The notes beneath the pieces were generated by a model that searched no databases, was not told where the DNA came from, and worked only from the letters and a program-made list of their open reading frames with translations. Made by a program: the position numbers and the translations under genes. A stretch of DNA of 64,000 nucleotides from Mycolicibacterium sp. GTDB taxonomy: Bacteria > Actinomycetota > Actinomycetes > Mycobacteriales > Mycobacteriaceae. The stretch is from contig NZ_JAEMTA010000007.1 of assembly GCF_016462545.1 (NCBI RefSeq), forward strand, positions 62,001 to 126,000, read 5' to 3'. Positions within the stretch are counted from its first letter, which is position 1; each line of letters opens with the position of its first letter. Below, one piece after another: positions 1 through 8,104 of the stretch.

Positions 1-1
1 G

Positions 2-112
2 GACAGCCAGACCAAGCGCAACCTGGTGATCACCTTCGGTGGCGGTGTCAACGAGGTGATGCGGGAGATGATTGCGGCGTCCGGTCTCAAGGTGCCGCGG
101 GTGCCCCGCTGA
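2..112 (+). CDS. chsE2: acyl-CoA dehydrogenase C-terminus (FadE29/ChsE2-like), 5' truncated by window edge
   Basis: An open frame enters from the left edge and ends at a TGA at 110-112. The visible 36 residues (…FGGGVNEVMREMIAAS…) look like the C-terminal FAD/tetramer region of an acyl-CoA dehydrogenase. The next three genes are chsH2, chsH1 and ltp2, so by synteny with the M. tuberculosis igr operon this is FadE29 (ChsE2). That subunit pairs with ChsE1 and dehydrogenates the 3-carbon steroid side chain CoA ester. The identity rests mainly on context, since the catalytic region is outside the window. Confidence 0.75.
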   Translation, partial: DSQTKRNLVITFGGGVNEVMREMIAASGLKVPRVPR

Positions 113-140
113 TGAGCGCTCGCGCGAAGAAGAGACGACC

Positions 141-1106
141 ATGAGTGCCATCGAGGACATCAAGGCGGCAGCCGAGAAGGTCAAGGCGCAGGGGCGAAGC
201 ACGCCGCGGGTCGGTCGCCATCCGGTGAACCAGCCGATGGTGGATCACTGGCTCGACGCGATCGGCGACGAGAACCCCATCTACGTCGACGAGTCCGCCG
301 CGAAGGCGGCTGGTCACCCTGGCGTCGTCGCGCCGCCCGCGATGATCCAGGTCTGGACGATGATGGGTCTCGGCGGGGTGCGTCCCGATGACGACCCGCT
401 CGGCAAGATACTCGAATTGTTCGACGAGGCAGGCTATGTCGGCGTCGTCGCCACGAACTGCGAGCAGACTTACCACCGCTATCTCAAAGCCGGTGACGAG
501 GTCAGCATCGCGGCCGAACTGACCGATGTGGTCGGCCCCAAGCAGACGGCGCTCGGCGAGGCATTCTTCATCACCCAGCGGATCACCTGGTCTGTGGGTG
601 ACGAGGACGTCGCCGAGATGATGTGGCGCATCATGAAGTTCATCCCGAAGGAGACGGGCGGCGCGGCGGTGAGCACCGTGCCGGACGACCTCGACGCCGA
701 TTCGGCGATGCGGCCCGCGTCGTCGAAGGACACGAAGTTCTTCTGGGACGGCGTGAACGCGCACGAACTCCGTATCCAGAAGCGGCCCGACGGCACCCTG
801 CAACACCCGCCGGCACCGGCGCTGTGGTTGGACAAGGAGGAAACGACCGATTACGTCGTGGCAGCCGGCACCGGCTCGGTCTTCAGCTTCGTCGTGCACC
901 ACGCCCCGAAGGTGCCCGGTCGCACACTGCCGTTCGTCATCGCGCTCGTCGAACTCGACGAGGGTGTCCGGATGCTCGGCGAGCTCCGCAACGTCGACCC
1001 CGCCAAGGTGGAGATCGGAATGCCCGTGCGCGCCATGTACATCGACTTCCCGGCCAACGACGTCGGACCCGCTTGGACCAACTACGCATGGGAGCCCGTC
1101 GCGTGA
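141..1106 (+). CDS. chsH2: steroid enoyl-CoA hydratase subunit with C-terminal DUF35, ChsH2
   Basis: A 321-residue protein with an N-terminal MaoC-like hot-dog half (about residues 20-190) and a C-terminal DUF35 OB-fold part, close to the length of Rv3542c. With ChsH1 it hydrates the enoyl-CoA of the pregnene-carboxyl side chain. In the known system its DUF35 domain also docks Ltp2 for the retro-aldol step. The ATG at 141 is chosen because a GAAGAG purine run precedes it and the sequence then reads MSAIEDIKAA. An upstream in-frame start would overlap the preceding gene. The stop overlaps the chsH1 GTG by 4 nt, indicating translational coupling. Confidence 0.93.
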   Translation: MSAIEDIKAAAEKVKAQGRSTPRVGRHPVNQPMVDHWLDAIGDENPIYVDESAAKAAGHPGVVAPPAMIQVWTMMGLGGVRPDDDPLGKILELFDEAGYVGVVATNCEQTYHRYLKAGDEVSIAAELTDVVGPKQTALGEAFFITQRITWSVGDEDVAEMMWRIMKFIPKETGGAAVSTVPDDLDADSAMRPASSKDTKFFWDGVNAHELRIQKRPDGTLQHPPAPALWLDKEETTDYVVAAGTGSVFSFVVHHAPKVPGRTLPFVIALVELDEGVRMLGELRNVDPAKVEIGMPVRAMYIDFPANDVGPAWTNYAWEPVA

Positions 1107-1507
1107 GCGCGCCCGCACTGGAAGTGGGCACGAAGCTGCCCGAGCTGAAGCTCTACGGCGACCCGACGTTCATCGTCTCCACGGCGATTGCGACGCGCGA
1201 CTACCAGGACGTGCACCACGACCGAGACAAGGCGCAGGCCAAGGGGTCCAAGGACATCTTCGTCAACATCCTCACCGACACCGGGCTGGTGCAGCGCTAC
1301 ATCACCGACTGGGCCGGCCCGAGCGCCGTCATCAAGACGATCGGACTGCGCCTGGGGGTGCCGTGGTACGCCTATGACACCGTGACCTTCTCCGGTGAGG
1401 TGACCGCCGTGGAGGATGGATTGATCACGCTGAAGATCGTGGGCGCCAACAGTCTTGGCGACCACGTGATCGCCAACGCGACGCTGACGATCGGAGGGGT
1501 TGCGTGA
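1103..1507 (+). CDS. chsH1: steroid enoyl-CoA hydratase subunit ChsH1 (MaoC-like)
   Basis: A 134-residue single hot-dog domain starting with GTG inside the chsH2 stop (GTGA overlap). The segment TRDYQDVHHD near residue 30 corresponds to the hydratase-2 region carrying the catalytic Asp/His that ChsH2 lacks, so the two work as a heteromer. Length matches Rv3541c. It sits between chsH2 and ltp2, overlapping both by 4 nt, so stoichiometric co-production is likely. Role: hydration of the 3-carbon side-chain enoyl-CoA in cholesterol degradation. Confidence 0.92.
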   Translation: MSAPALEVGTKLPELKLYGDPTFIVSTAIATRDYQDVHHDRDKAQAKGSKDIFVNILTDTGLVQRYITDWAGPSAVIKTIGLRLGVPWYAYDTVTFSGEVTAVEDGLITLKIVGANSLGDHVIANATLTIGGVA

Positions 1508-2673
1508 GCGGCGCACTGTCGGGCAAGGCCGCGATCGTCGGAATCGGCGCCACCGACTTCTCCAAGAACTCTGGCCGCAGCGAATTGCGACTGGCCGCCG
1601 AGGCGGTGCTCGACGCACTCGACGACGCGGGCCTGACGCCCGCCGACGTCGACGGCATGACGACCTTCACGATGGACTCCAACACCGAGGTTGCGGTCGC
1701 CCGCGCCACGGGGATCGGTGACCTCAAGTTCTTCTCCAAGATTCACCACGGCGGCGGCGCCGCGTGCGCCACGGTGCAGCAGGCCGCCATGGCGGTCGCC
1801 ACCGGTATCGCGGACTGCGTGGTGGCCTACCGCGCGTTCAACGAACGCTCGGGTATGCGCTTCGGTCAGGTCCAGATGCGTCTGGTGGAGAACGCCGACT
1901 CGACCGGAGTTGACAACTCGTTCTCCTATCCGCACGGATTATCCACTCCCGCAGCACAAGTCGCGATGATCGCCAAGCGGTACATGCATCTCTCGGGCGC
2001 GACGAGCCGCGACTTCGGCGCCATCTCGGTCGCCGATCGCAAGCACGCCGCCAAGAATCCGAAGGCCTACTTCTACGAGAAGCCGATCACCATCGAGGAG
2101 CATCAGGCCTCGCGGTTCATCGCCGAGCCACTGCGGCTGCTCGACTGCTGCCAGGAGACCGACGGAGGCGTTGCGCTCGTCATCGTCTCGGCCGAGCGAG
2201 CCAAGGACCTCAAGAACCGCCCGGCGATCATCGAGGCCGCCGCACAGGGCGCCAGCCCTGATCAATACTCGATGGTGAGCTACTACCGGCCGGAACTCGA
2301 CGGGCTGCCCGAGATGGGGCTCGTCGGCAAGCAGATGTGGGCGCAATCCGGTCTCACGCCAACCGACATTCAGACCGCGATCCTGTATGACCACTTCACG
2401 CCCTTCACGCTGATTCAGCTCGAGGAGTTGGGGTTCTGTGGCTGGGGTGAGGCCAAGGACTTCATCGCCGACGGCGCCATCGAGATCGGTGGACGGCTGC
2501 CCATCAACACCCACGGCGGTCAGCTCGGCGAGGCCTACATCCACGGTATGAACGGGATCGCCGAGGGCGTGCGACAGCTTCGTGGCACCTCGGTCAACCC
2601 GGTGCCCGACGTCGAGCACGTTCTGGTCACCGCGGGCACCGGGGTTCCGACGTCCGGTCTGATCCTCGGCTAG
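1504..2673 (+). CDS. ltp2: steroid side-chain retro-aldolase Ltp2 (thiolase fold)
   Basis: A 389-residue thiolase-superfamily lipid-transfer protein with a GTG start overlapping the chsH1 stop. The frame has the expected thiolase features (an early GIGATDFSKNSG strand, the LLDCCQETDGG segment and a Gly-rich C-terminal NTHGGQLGEAY region) and the length of Rv3540c. Known homologues need the DUF35 domain of ChsH2 and cleave the 17-hydroxy side-chain CoA to androstenedione plus propionyl-CoA. It is the last gene of the igr operon; a 227-nt gap and an unrelated gene set follow. Confidence 0.93.
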   Translation: MSGALSGKAAIVGIGATDFSKNSGRSELRLAAEAVLDALDDAGLTPADVDGMTTFTMDSNTEVAVARATGIGDLKFFSKIHHGGGAACATVQQAAMAVATGIADCVVAYRAFNERSGMRFGQVQMRLVENADSTGVDNSFSYPHGLSTPAAQVAMIAKRYMHLSGATSRDFGAISVADRKHAAKNPKAYFYEKPITIEEHQASRFIAEPLRLLDCCQETDGGVALVIVSAERAKDLKNRPAIIEAAAQGASPDQYSMVSYYRPELDGLPEMGLVGKQMWAQSGLTPTDIQTAILYDHFTPFTLIQLEELGFCGWGEAKDFIADGAIEIGGRLPINTHGGQLGEAYIHGMNGIAEGVRQLRGTSVNPVPDVEHVLVTAGTGVPTSGLILG

Positions 2674-2677
2674 CTGT

Positions 2678-2716
2678 CGATCCCCGATCGCGCCGCGCTC
2701 GGCTGCCGGGGGATCG
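2678..2716 (+). terminator. GC-rich hairpin after ltp2, possible terminator
   Basis: CGATCCCCG at 2678-2686 can pair with CGGGGGATCG at 2707-2716 (one bulged G), with a 20-nt loop just after the ltp2 stop. There is no U-tract, so a factor-independent terminator is only a guess. The position at the end of the igr operon suits one. Confidence 0.35.
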
Positions 2717-2900
2717 GTCGGAAGACGTCGGACGGAGTTAGCTGCCGCCGCTGGCACAGCTTTGCGCGCTCGCGTGCAGATTGAGCAAATTTATCGGAGA
2801 TTTTGGCAGCGGGTGCATTTTTCTACTTGTGCGTTAGTATTCACGCTGAGCGAGCACTTTACGGGGGTTTAGTGCCGCTGAGCTGAAACGGGGAACCGGC

Positions 2901-3758
2901 ATGCCTGACCGAAATCTACAAGTAATGCTTGATTTGGCAAAGGTCGACTCGGATGGAAGCGGGAGCGTCGATCGGCGGGTTACCTGCGGGTCCGGGGGGG
3001 AACACGTGCTGACCGACGTAGGACCAGGGGCGAACGTTCGACTGCACGAGATGGCGAGCATCACCCCAGGGGTGGACTCGCTGTCGGGCGCGCGTACCCA
3101 ACTGGCGGCCACGATCTTGATCGTCGACGACTGCACGCTATACCGGGAGAACCTTGCGGTCGCGCTGTCGGCGAACGAGGCATTTTCGACGCACGCAGCG
3201 TGGGACGTGGCGTCGCTGCTCTCCGCATTCGAGGCATGTGAACCCGACGTCGTGCTCTTGAGCATGTCGACGAAGGACAGCGGGGCGTTGTTGCAGGCAA
3301 TGACCACGGCTCGCCCGGATGTCAAAGTGATCGCCGTCGGTGTGTGTGAAGGCGATGAATCGACGATCGTCGCCTCCGCGGAGGCCGGTGTGACGGGATA
3401 CCACCTCCGTGACGAGTCGTTCGCGGATCTGCTCCTGCTCATCCGCGAGGTCGCCGAGGGTGAGTCCGTGTGTTCTCCGAAGGTGGCCGCGGTCCTGCTC
3501 CGTAGATTGTCGGCGTTGGCGTCGGCCCGGAAACCGGACATGGGTGAACTCGTTCTGACTGCTCGCGAGATTCAGATCTTGGAACTGCTCGAAGTCGGTC
3601 TGTCGAATCGGGAGATCGCCAACCAACTCTGCATTGCGCTGCACACGGTCAAGAACCACGTCCACAGCGTGCTGGGAAAGTTGGGGGTCAGCACCCGCGC
3701 TCAGGCGGTGGCAGCCTCCCGGTCCGTCCGACAGGCCGAGATGGGTCCGAAGGTCTAG
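2901..3758 (+). CDS. LuxR/NarL-type regulator with degenerate receiver domain (paralogue 1)
   Basis: 285 residues: a poorly conserved N-terminal extension (1-69), a receiver-like domain (about 71-190) and a C-terminal LuxR helix-turn-helix (about 217-275, LTAREIQILELLEVGLSNRE). The acidic pair is present (D76, D77), but the phosphoacceptor, 44 residues on, is Ser121. The switch Lys is Arg170 (GYHLRD instead of GYLLKD), and the usual Thr of the VIxLTA strand is Gly. Phosphorelay control is therefore unlikely; ligand, protein or dimer-state control is more plausible. The ATG follows GGGGAA. The preceding AT-rich stretch (about 2780-2850) probably holds its promoter. A paralogue lies at 5141-6010. 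Confidence 0.85.
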   Translation: MPDRNLQVMLDLAKVDSDGSGSVDRRVTCGSGGEHVLTDVGPGANVRLHEMASITPGVDSLSGARTQLAATILIVDDCTLYRENLAVALSANEAFSTHAAWDVASLLSAFEACEPDVVLLSMSTKDSGALLQAMTTARPDVKVIAVGVCEGDESTIVASAEAGVTGYHLRDESFADLLLLIREVAEGESVCSPKVAAVLLRRLSALASARKPDMGELVLTAREIQILELLEVGLSNREIANQLCIALHTVKNHVHSVLGKLGVSTRAQAVAASRSVRQAEMGPKV

Positions 3759-3825
3759 GCACCAAGCCAGTCTGAAGATGATTCCAACGGCCCATGTACT
3801 AGCAGGTTCGCGGGGTCGATATTGG
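3754..3825 (+). promoter_or_regulatory. shared upstream element, copy 1 (before the Pro-rich exported protein)
   Basis: Contains a CTAG core (3755-3758, overlapping the stop of the LuxR gene), then CCCATGTAC (3791-3799), 16 nt, and TCGATATTGG (3816-3825). The same blocks with the same 16-nt gap occur at 6056-6090 and 27012-27046. TGTAC(T/G)-N17-GATA(T/G)T has promoter-like spacing. It lies 124 nt upstream of the gene at 3949. Confidence 0.6.
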
Positions 3826-3916
3826 ATCAGTGAGATGCCTGGCAGTCCAAATACGTTGCCATGACGGGAAAGCAGTGCAGCGGGCGGGCGCCGACAGGCT
3901 GAACCGGTCGGTGCCA

Positions 3917-3948
3917 TCGGCACTCTCCAGTATTGCGAGGAGTGCCGA
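3917..3948 (+). promoter_or_regulatory. mRNA hairpin occluding the ribosome binding site
   Basis: A perfect 9-bp inverted repeat, TCGGCACTC (3917-3925) and GAGTGCCGA (3940-3948), with a 14-nt loop. The right arm ends at the base before the ATG at 3949. The Shine-Dalgarno AGGAG (3938-3942) is partly inside the stem, so the folded form should hinder translation. Confidence 0.5.
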
Positions 3949-5079
3949 ATGACACTGGGACAGTTACGTTTCTCCTTATCGCCGCCGAGTCGGCTACAGC
4001 GGAGCACGTCCGGCCACGACAACGTCCCCGGAGCCCATCGCGTCATCGGCGCTGCGATTCTCGCCGGTGGACTCGCACTGAGCGTGTCCGTCCATCCCGT
4101 GCAGCGCAGTCAAGGACTTCTCGAAGCCCTGATGCCGGACGGCCGGATCGTGATGAGCGTGCCGGGCACGGTGGGATCAATATTTCTGAAAGCCACGTCG
4201 GCAGACTTCGCGTCCATCAACGTGCCCGACCTAGTGTGGCTGGTCGAGTTCACCGACCGGCACCCGGAAGTCTCGACGGGCGCCTTGTTGGGGCTAGTCA
4301 ACGAATTCGGCATTCGAAACGTGGTCAGGTCCTTCGAGCTGCTGAGTTCCATGGGTCCCGTTCGGCCCCTCGCCCCTCGCGTTCCGTACGGAGGTGGCGG
4401 TTACTGGTCGAATGATGGTGGCGGAGATGCACTGCACTCCTTGATGATGGCGCTGGCGCTCCTGGATGGCAGCGGGAACTTTCGCGGTCGTGAGTTGTTC
4501 GAGGCACTCCGGGACGTGCTCACCGAATTGATGGCAACGGTCGGTCGGCCACCCACGCCGTCGGCACCAGCCTCCGGCCCGACGGACGTCTCGCCCACCG
4601 CGGTGCCGTCACCCCTGCCGTCTCCGTCGATACCGATTCGGTTGGTCTCCGATTCACCGCCAGATGCCTCGACGACCGACCAGCCGCCGGCTGGCAACGA
4701 GCCCGCAGCAACGCAGATTACGGGCTTGGCGACAGTCGAAACATCCTCTCCACCAACGGAATCTCTCACCTCTCCGATCGTGGCGGTCAGCAGCGCTGCC
4801 GCCGAGCCGTCCGTCGTGGTGCGAGCCGAACCTGATCCGTCGCCGACCGATCCACCCAAGCCCGATCCACCCAAGCCCGATCCGCCAAAGACCGATCCGC
4901 CAAAGACCGATCCGCCGAAGCCGGAGTCGACATCGAGCAGCGGAGTCGCCGACGGTCCGACGGGTAATACGAGTTCCGGGTCATCGAGTACGAGTGCCGG
5001 TTCCTCCAGCGGAGGCGACTCGGCTGGCGGATCGGCCGGCTCGGGAGATTCTGGCGGGGGTTCTTCGGGCGGTGAATGA
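3949..5079 (+). CDS. exported Pro/Ser/Gly-rich surface protein, function unknown
   Basis: I do not recognise a family. The 376 residues show a basic N-terminus with one hydrophobic segment (about 32-47, VIGAAILAGGLALSVSV) that looks like a signal peptide or anchor. A folded region follows (about 50-200), then a long Pro/Ser/Thr-rich stretch with five 5-residue DPPK repeats (about 301-325) and a Ser/Gly-rich tail. This layout suits a protein that crosses or decorates the cell wall. It has its own promoter-like element and an SD-occluding hairpin, and lies between two paralogous LuxR regulators. The start is fixed by AGGAG six bases before the ATG. Confidence 0.7.
   Translation: MTLGQLRFSLSPPSRLQRSTSGHDNVPGAHRVIGAAILAGGLALSVSVHPVQRSQGLLEALMPDGRIVMSVPGTVGSIFLKATSADFASINVPDLVWLVEFTDRHPEVSTGALLGLVNEFGIRNVVRSFELLSSMGPVRPLAPRVPYGGGGYWSNDGGGDALHSLMMALALLDGSGNFRGRELFEALRDVLTELMATVGRPPTPSAPASGPTDVSPTAVPSPLPSPSIPIRLVSDSPPDASTTDQPPAGNEPAATQITGLATVETSSPPTESLTSPIVAVSSAAAEPSVVVRAEPDPSPTDPPKPDPPKPDPPKTDPPKTDPPKPESTSSSGVADGPTGNTSSGSSSTSAGSSSGGDSAGGSAGSGDSGGGSSGGE
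4849..4923 (+). repeat. five tandem 15-bp units encoding DPPK(P/T)
   Basis: Five consecutive 15-nt units (4849, 4864, 4879, 4894, 4909) encode DPPKP, DPPKP, DPPKT, DPPKT and DPPKP. Such in-frame repeats are prone to copy-number change without breaking the frame, and form an extended spacer in the encoded protein. Confidence 0.85.
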
Positions 5080-5140
5080 GTCTCGACGCTCTCGACCCCG
5101 TCGTGTGGGCAGTAGATCGTTCGAAGTCGGGGGATGGTGA

Positions 5141-6010
5141 ATGCTCGACGACGGGACACCTCGATCTCGGCTCACCACAGACGACTTCCCGCTGACCGTC
5201 ACGGTGGGCCGTGACCACGTCCACCTAGTCTCGGACAGTCGCGACCACCGCTTCAGTCCGGGACCCAACGGCAGGGCGCGCCGCGCTCCCACGACGAATC
5301 GGAAATCGCCGACCGAGTTACTTGGCGCCGAGAGGGAGGTCACGGAGCGCTCTCATCGAGCACTCCGCGGTCTCCGAATCGTCATCGTGGACGACACCGC
5401 CCTTCATCGCGGGACACTGGCCAATGCGCTGAGAATGCATGGCGCGCTTGACCTCGGCGCCGCGTGGGACCTGGTCTCGCTCGCACGCGCCTGTGCGGAA
5501 GTGCAGCCAAACATCGTGCTACTGCGGATCGGAACTCATGACAGCATGGAGATGTTGCGAGCCGCGAGTGAGATCGATCCTGGGGTCAAGGTGATCGTTC
5601 TCGGGGTGTCCAATGACGACGAGACCCAGATCGTGGCGTGCGCCGGAGCAGGGGTGGCGGGCTATCACACCCGTCGTGAATCCCTCGGTGATCTATTGAT
5701 CCTGATAAGCCGGGTTGCTGCTGGCGAGATGTCATTCTCTCCTGCGTTCACCGCTACGTTGCTCCATCGGTTGGCAGCATTGGCGTCTCAGCGCCGAACC
5801 TCGGAGAGAGAACTAGTGCTCACGGATCGCGAGGCCCAGATCCTGCAGATGCTGGAACTGGGCCTGTCGAATCACGATATCGCAGTGCAACTCTCGATTG
5901 CCGTCCATACCGTGAAGAACCACGTGCACAACCTGCTGAAGAAACTCGGAGTCGCGACTCGCGCCGACGCCGCCGCGCTCGCGCGTGCGAACCGCCGACG
6001 TGGCGAATGA
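5141..6010 (+). CDS. LuxR/NarL-type regulator with degenerate receiver domain (paralogue 2)
   Basis: 289 residues, clearly paralogous to the 2901-3758 product in both domains: an N-terminal extension (1-78), a receiver-like domain (about 80-200) and a LuxR helix-turn-helix (about 226-285, LTDREAQILQMLELGLSNHD). The acidic pair D84/D85 is kept, but the phosphoacceptor position is Arg129 and the switch Lys is Arg178. Two divergent copies with the same losses suggest an atypical family under selection, not random decay. GGGGAT precedes the ATG. The shared upstream element and the glmS-led polysaccharide operon follow immediately, so local control of that operon is a reasonable inference. Confidence 0.85.
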   Translation: MLDDGTPRSRLTTDDFPLTVTVGRDHVHLVSDSRDHRFSPGPNGRARRAPTTNRKSPTELLGAEREVTERSHRALRGLRIVIVDDTALHRGTLANALRMHGALDLGAAWDLVSLARACAEVQPNIVLLRIGTHDSMEMLRAASEIDPGVKVIVLGVSNDDETQIVACAGAGVAGYHTRRESLGDLLILISRVAAGEMSFSPAFTATLLHRLAALASQRRTSERELVLTDREAQILQMLELGLSNHDIAVQLSIAVHTVKNHVHNLLKKLGVATRADAAALARANRRRGE

Positions 6011-6015
6011 ACACG

Positions 6016-6090
6016 GTGGACTAGATCCACTGGCAGTCGAGATTCGCTCCGATGGCCCATGTACGGGCGCGTTGCGGACCTCGATAGTGG
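6016..6090 (+). promoter_or_regulatory. shared upstream element, copy 2 (before the glmS-led operon)
   Basis: GTGGA-CTAGA-TCCAC (6016-6030) is a dyad around CTAG. TTCGCTCCGATG (6043-6054) and CCCATGTAC (6056-6064) follow, then 16 nt and TCGATAGTGG (6081-6090). From ACTAGA onward it aligns without gaps to copy 3 near 27 kb. It lies 156 nt before the ATG of the GlmS homologue and probably contains the promoter of the polysaccharide operon. Confidence 0.62.
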
Positions 6091-6246
6091 AGTCGTGCTC
6101 CTCCGATTAGCTCGAGATGTCGCCTACGGGCGGTACGCGCGACTGCGCCGTGACATACCGAATGGGATCTTCCCCGAGAGGAATCCGGTGACGGTGCGGA
6201 GTCTGCGGCTGGGCCTCCACGAGACGACGAGCAGAGGAGTTGACTG

Positions 6247-8034
6247 ATGTGCGGCATCATCGCGTGCAGAACGCATTCGCCTGCTGCCGACTTTCTCCTG
6301 AGCGGACTGCGCCGCCTCGAGTACCGCGGATACGACTCGGTGGGTATCGCCGTGCGGACGATCGGCGGTGACGTCGTACGGATGCGGACGATTCACCGGA
6401 TCGATGCCCTCGACCGCGCCGTGGCTGATTGGACCGGAACGGCGTTCGACGGTGTCGGGATCGGTCACACGCGGTGGGCCACCCATGGGGCCGCCACCGA
6501 GATCAATGCGCACCCCCACGCCGACTGCACGGGACGAATCAGCCTCGTGCACAACGGGGTCATCGAGAACGCGGATGCGCTCAGACGTGCGCTGACGTCA
6601 TCGGGACACCGTTTCGCGACCGGCGTCGACAGCGAGGTGCTGTGTCATCTGGTGGAAGACCAGCTGGCGCTCGCGGGCGATCTGCTCGCCGCCGTGCAGG
6701 GTGCGGTGGTGTCGCTAGAAGGCTCCTGGGCCATCGCGGTGCTGGAGGATCGCACGGGCCGACTGGTGGTGGCGGCTAACCGCTCCCCACTGATCGTGGC
6801 ACATACGAAAGTCGGTGACTTCGCCGCCAGCGACATCACCGCGATCGCGGACTGGGTCGACGAATTTCAGGTGCTGGAAGACGGTGACGTCGTCGAATTG
6901 ACCGGTGTCAACGGGTGGCACGACCCCGACAAGACCTTGGCCACCCCCGCTCTGACCCAATACGTCTGGCCGAGCGGTGCATCCTCGTCGCCAGGCGATG
7001 CGGACTTCATGGCCAGGGAGATCGACGAGCAGCCGGAGTGTGTCGCCCGTGTGCTCGACGAGATCGGTGACCGAATCTCGAATGGATCGCTGTGGCGCGA
7101 TCTCGGACTCGCCCCCTTCGACCGCGTTCAACTCATCGGTTGCGGCACGTCGTTGAACGCCGGCCACGTGATCGGCGACGTGGTGGGTCGCCTCGGTCGG
7201 CTTCCGGTGACGCGCACAGTGGCAAGCGAAGCCGGGGAGTTCATCGTCGAACCGCGAACCCTTCGCCTGGCGATCAGCCAGTCCGGCGAGACTGCCGACC
7301 TGTTGAGCGCAATCTCTGAAGAGGCGCCCGCGCACTCGCCGCTGTTGGCGCTGGTGAACAACGAGCATTCGACTCTGGCCCGTCGCGCCGATGCCGTGGT
7401 GACGTGTTCGGCGGGCCTCGAGATCGGTGTCGCAGCGACCAAGACCTTCACCTGCCAGATCGTGGCCGGGGTGGCGGTGATGATCTCGGCACTCGTCGCG
7501 ACCGGTCGCTTGAGCAGCGCAGCGGCCAACAGGTTGGTCGACGATCTCCGTTGTCTTCCAGACCAACTCGCGGTGGCGGGTGCAGTGGCCAAGTGCGTCC
7601 TGCCCGCGCTGGTCGATGACCTGATGGAGGCTAACGGCTTCATCTTCATCGCGCGCGGAACCGGACTGCCCTATGCCGCTGAAGGCGCGCTGAAGCTCAA
7701 GGAGTTGAGCTATCGCTGGGCTGAGCACTACCCGGCCGGTGAGCTCAAGCACGGTCCGCTCGCGCTCGTCTCGAGCGGTACCCCGGTCGTCGTCATCGAC
7801 AACGGCTCGCCGAAGCTGGCGACGAACGTCGCCGAGGTCCGCAGTCGCGGAGGGTTCGTCGTCAGCGTGGGGCCGGCCGGCAGCACGATTCCCGTCGTAA
7901 GTAATCCGCGTGCACCCTGGGGGCCCATCGAAAGTGTGCTCCCGTTGCAGATTCTCGCCAGGACCTTGTCGCTAGCTCTGGGGCGCGACGTCGACAAACC
8001 GCGCAATCTCGCAAAGTCGGTGACCGTGGAGTGA
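6247..8034 (+). CDS. glmS: glutamine-fructose-6-phosphate aminotransferase homologue (GlmS-type)
   Basis: 595 residues in the standard GlmS order. The N-terminal glutaminase has catalytic Cys2 (MCGIIAC) and the RGYDSVGIAV and HTRWATHG motifs. Two SIS isomerase domains follow (CGTSLNAG, ISQSGETADLL), with a C-terminal ELKHGPLALV…PRNLAKSVTVE end. It makes glucosamine-6-phosphate from fructose-6-P and glutamine. Genomes of this type already carry a housekeeping glmS, so this is probably a dedicated second copy feeding amino-sugar precursors into the operon it heads. It is slightly shorter than usual (about 609-625). An AGAGGAG purine run precedes the ATG. Confidence 0.92.
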   Translation: MCGIIACRTHSPAADFLLSGLRRLEYRGYDSVGIAVRTIGGDVVRMRTIHRIDALDRAVADWTGTAFDGVGIGHTRWATHGAATEINAHPHADCTGRISLVHNGVIENADALRRALTSSGHRFATGVDSEVLCHLVEDQLALAGDLLAAVQGAVVSLEGSWAIAVLEDRTGRLVVAANRSPLIVAHTKVGDFAASDITAIADWVDEFQVLEDGDVVELTGVNGWHDPDKTLATPALTQYVWPSGASSSPGDADFMAREIDEQPECVARVLDEIGDRISNGSLWRDLGLAPFDRVQLIGCGTSLNAGHVIGDVVGRLGRLPVTRTVASEAGEFIVEPRTLRLAISQSGETADLLSAISEEAPAHSPLLALVNNEHSTLARRADAVVTCSAGLEIGVAATKTFTCQIVAGVAVMISALVATGRLSSAAANRLVDDLRCLPDQLAVAGAVAKCVLPALVDDLMEANGFIFIARGTGLPYAAEGALKLKELSYRWAEHYPAGELKHGPLALVSSGTPVVVIDNGSPKLATNVAEVRSRGGFVVSVGPAGSTIPVVSNPRAPWGPIESVLPLQILARTLSLALGRDVDKPRNLAKSVTVE

Positions 8035-8104
8035 CCCGGTGAGCCCCTCGCGTCCCAAGCCGCACAACACAACCACCACTTGGTCCGAACAGACTGGAGT
8101 AACG

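Noticed and set aside
2838..2884. Weak GCACT/AGTGC stem and repeated CGCTGAGC before the first LuxR gene
   Set aside because: Five-base arms are too short to support a call; retained only as part of the likely promoter region.
6059..6247. Small 62-codon frame before the GlmS homologue
   Set aside because: It starts inside the conserved CATGTAC block shared by three promoter regions and has no SD; it is more likely a regulatory sequence than a gene.
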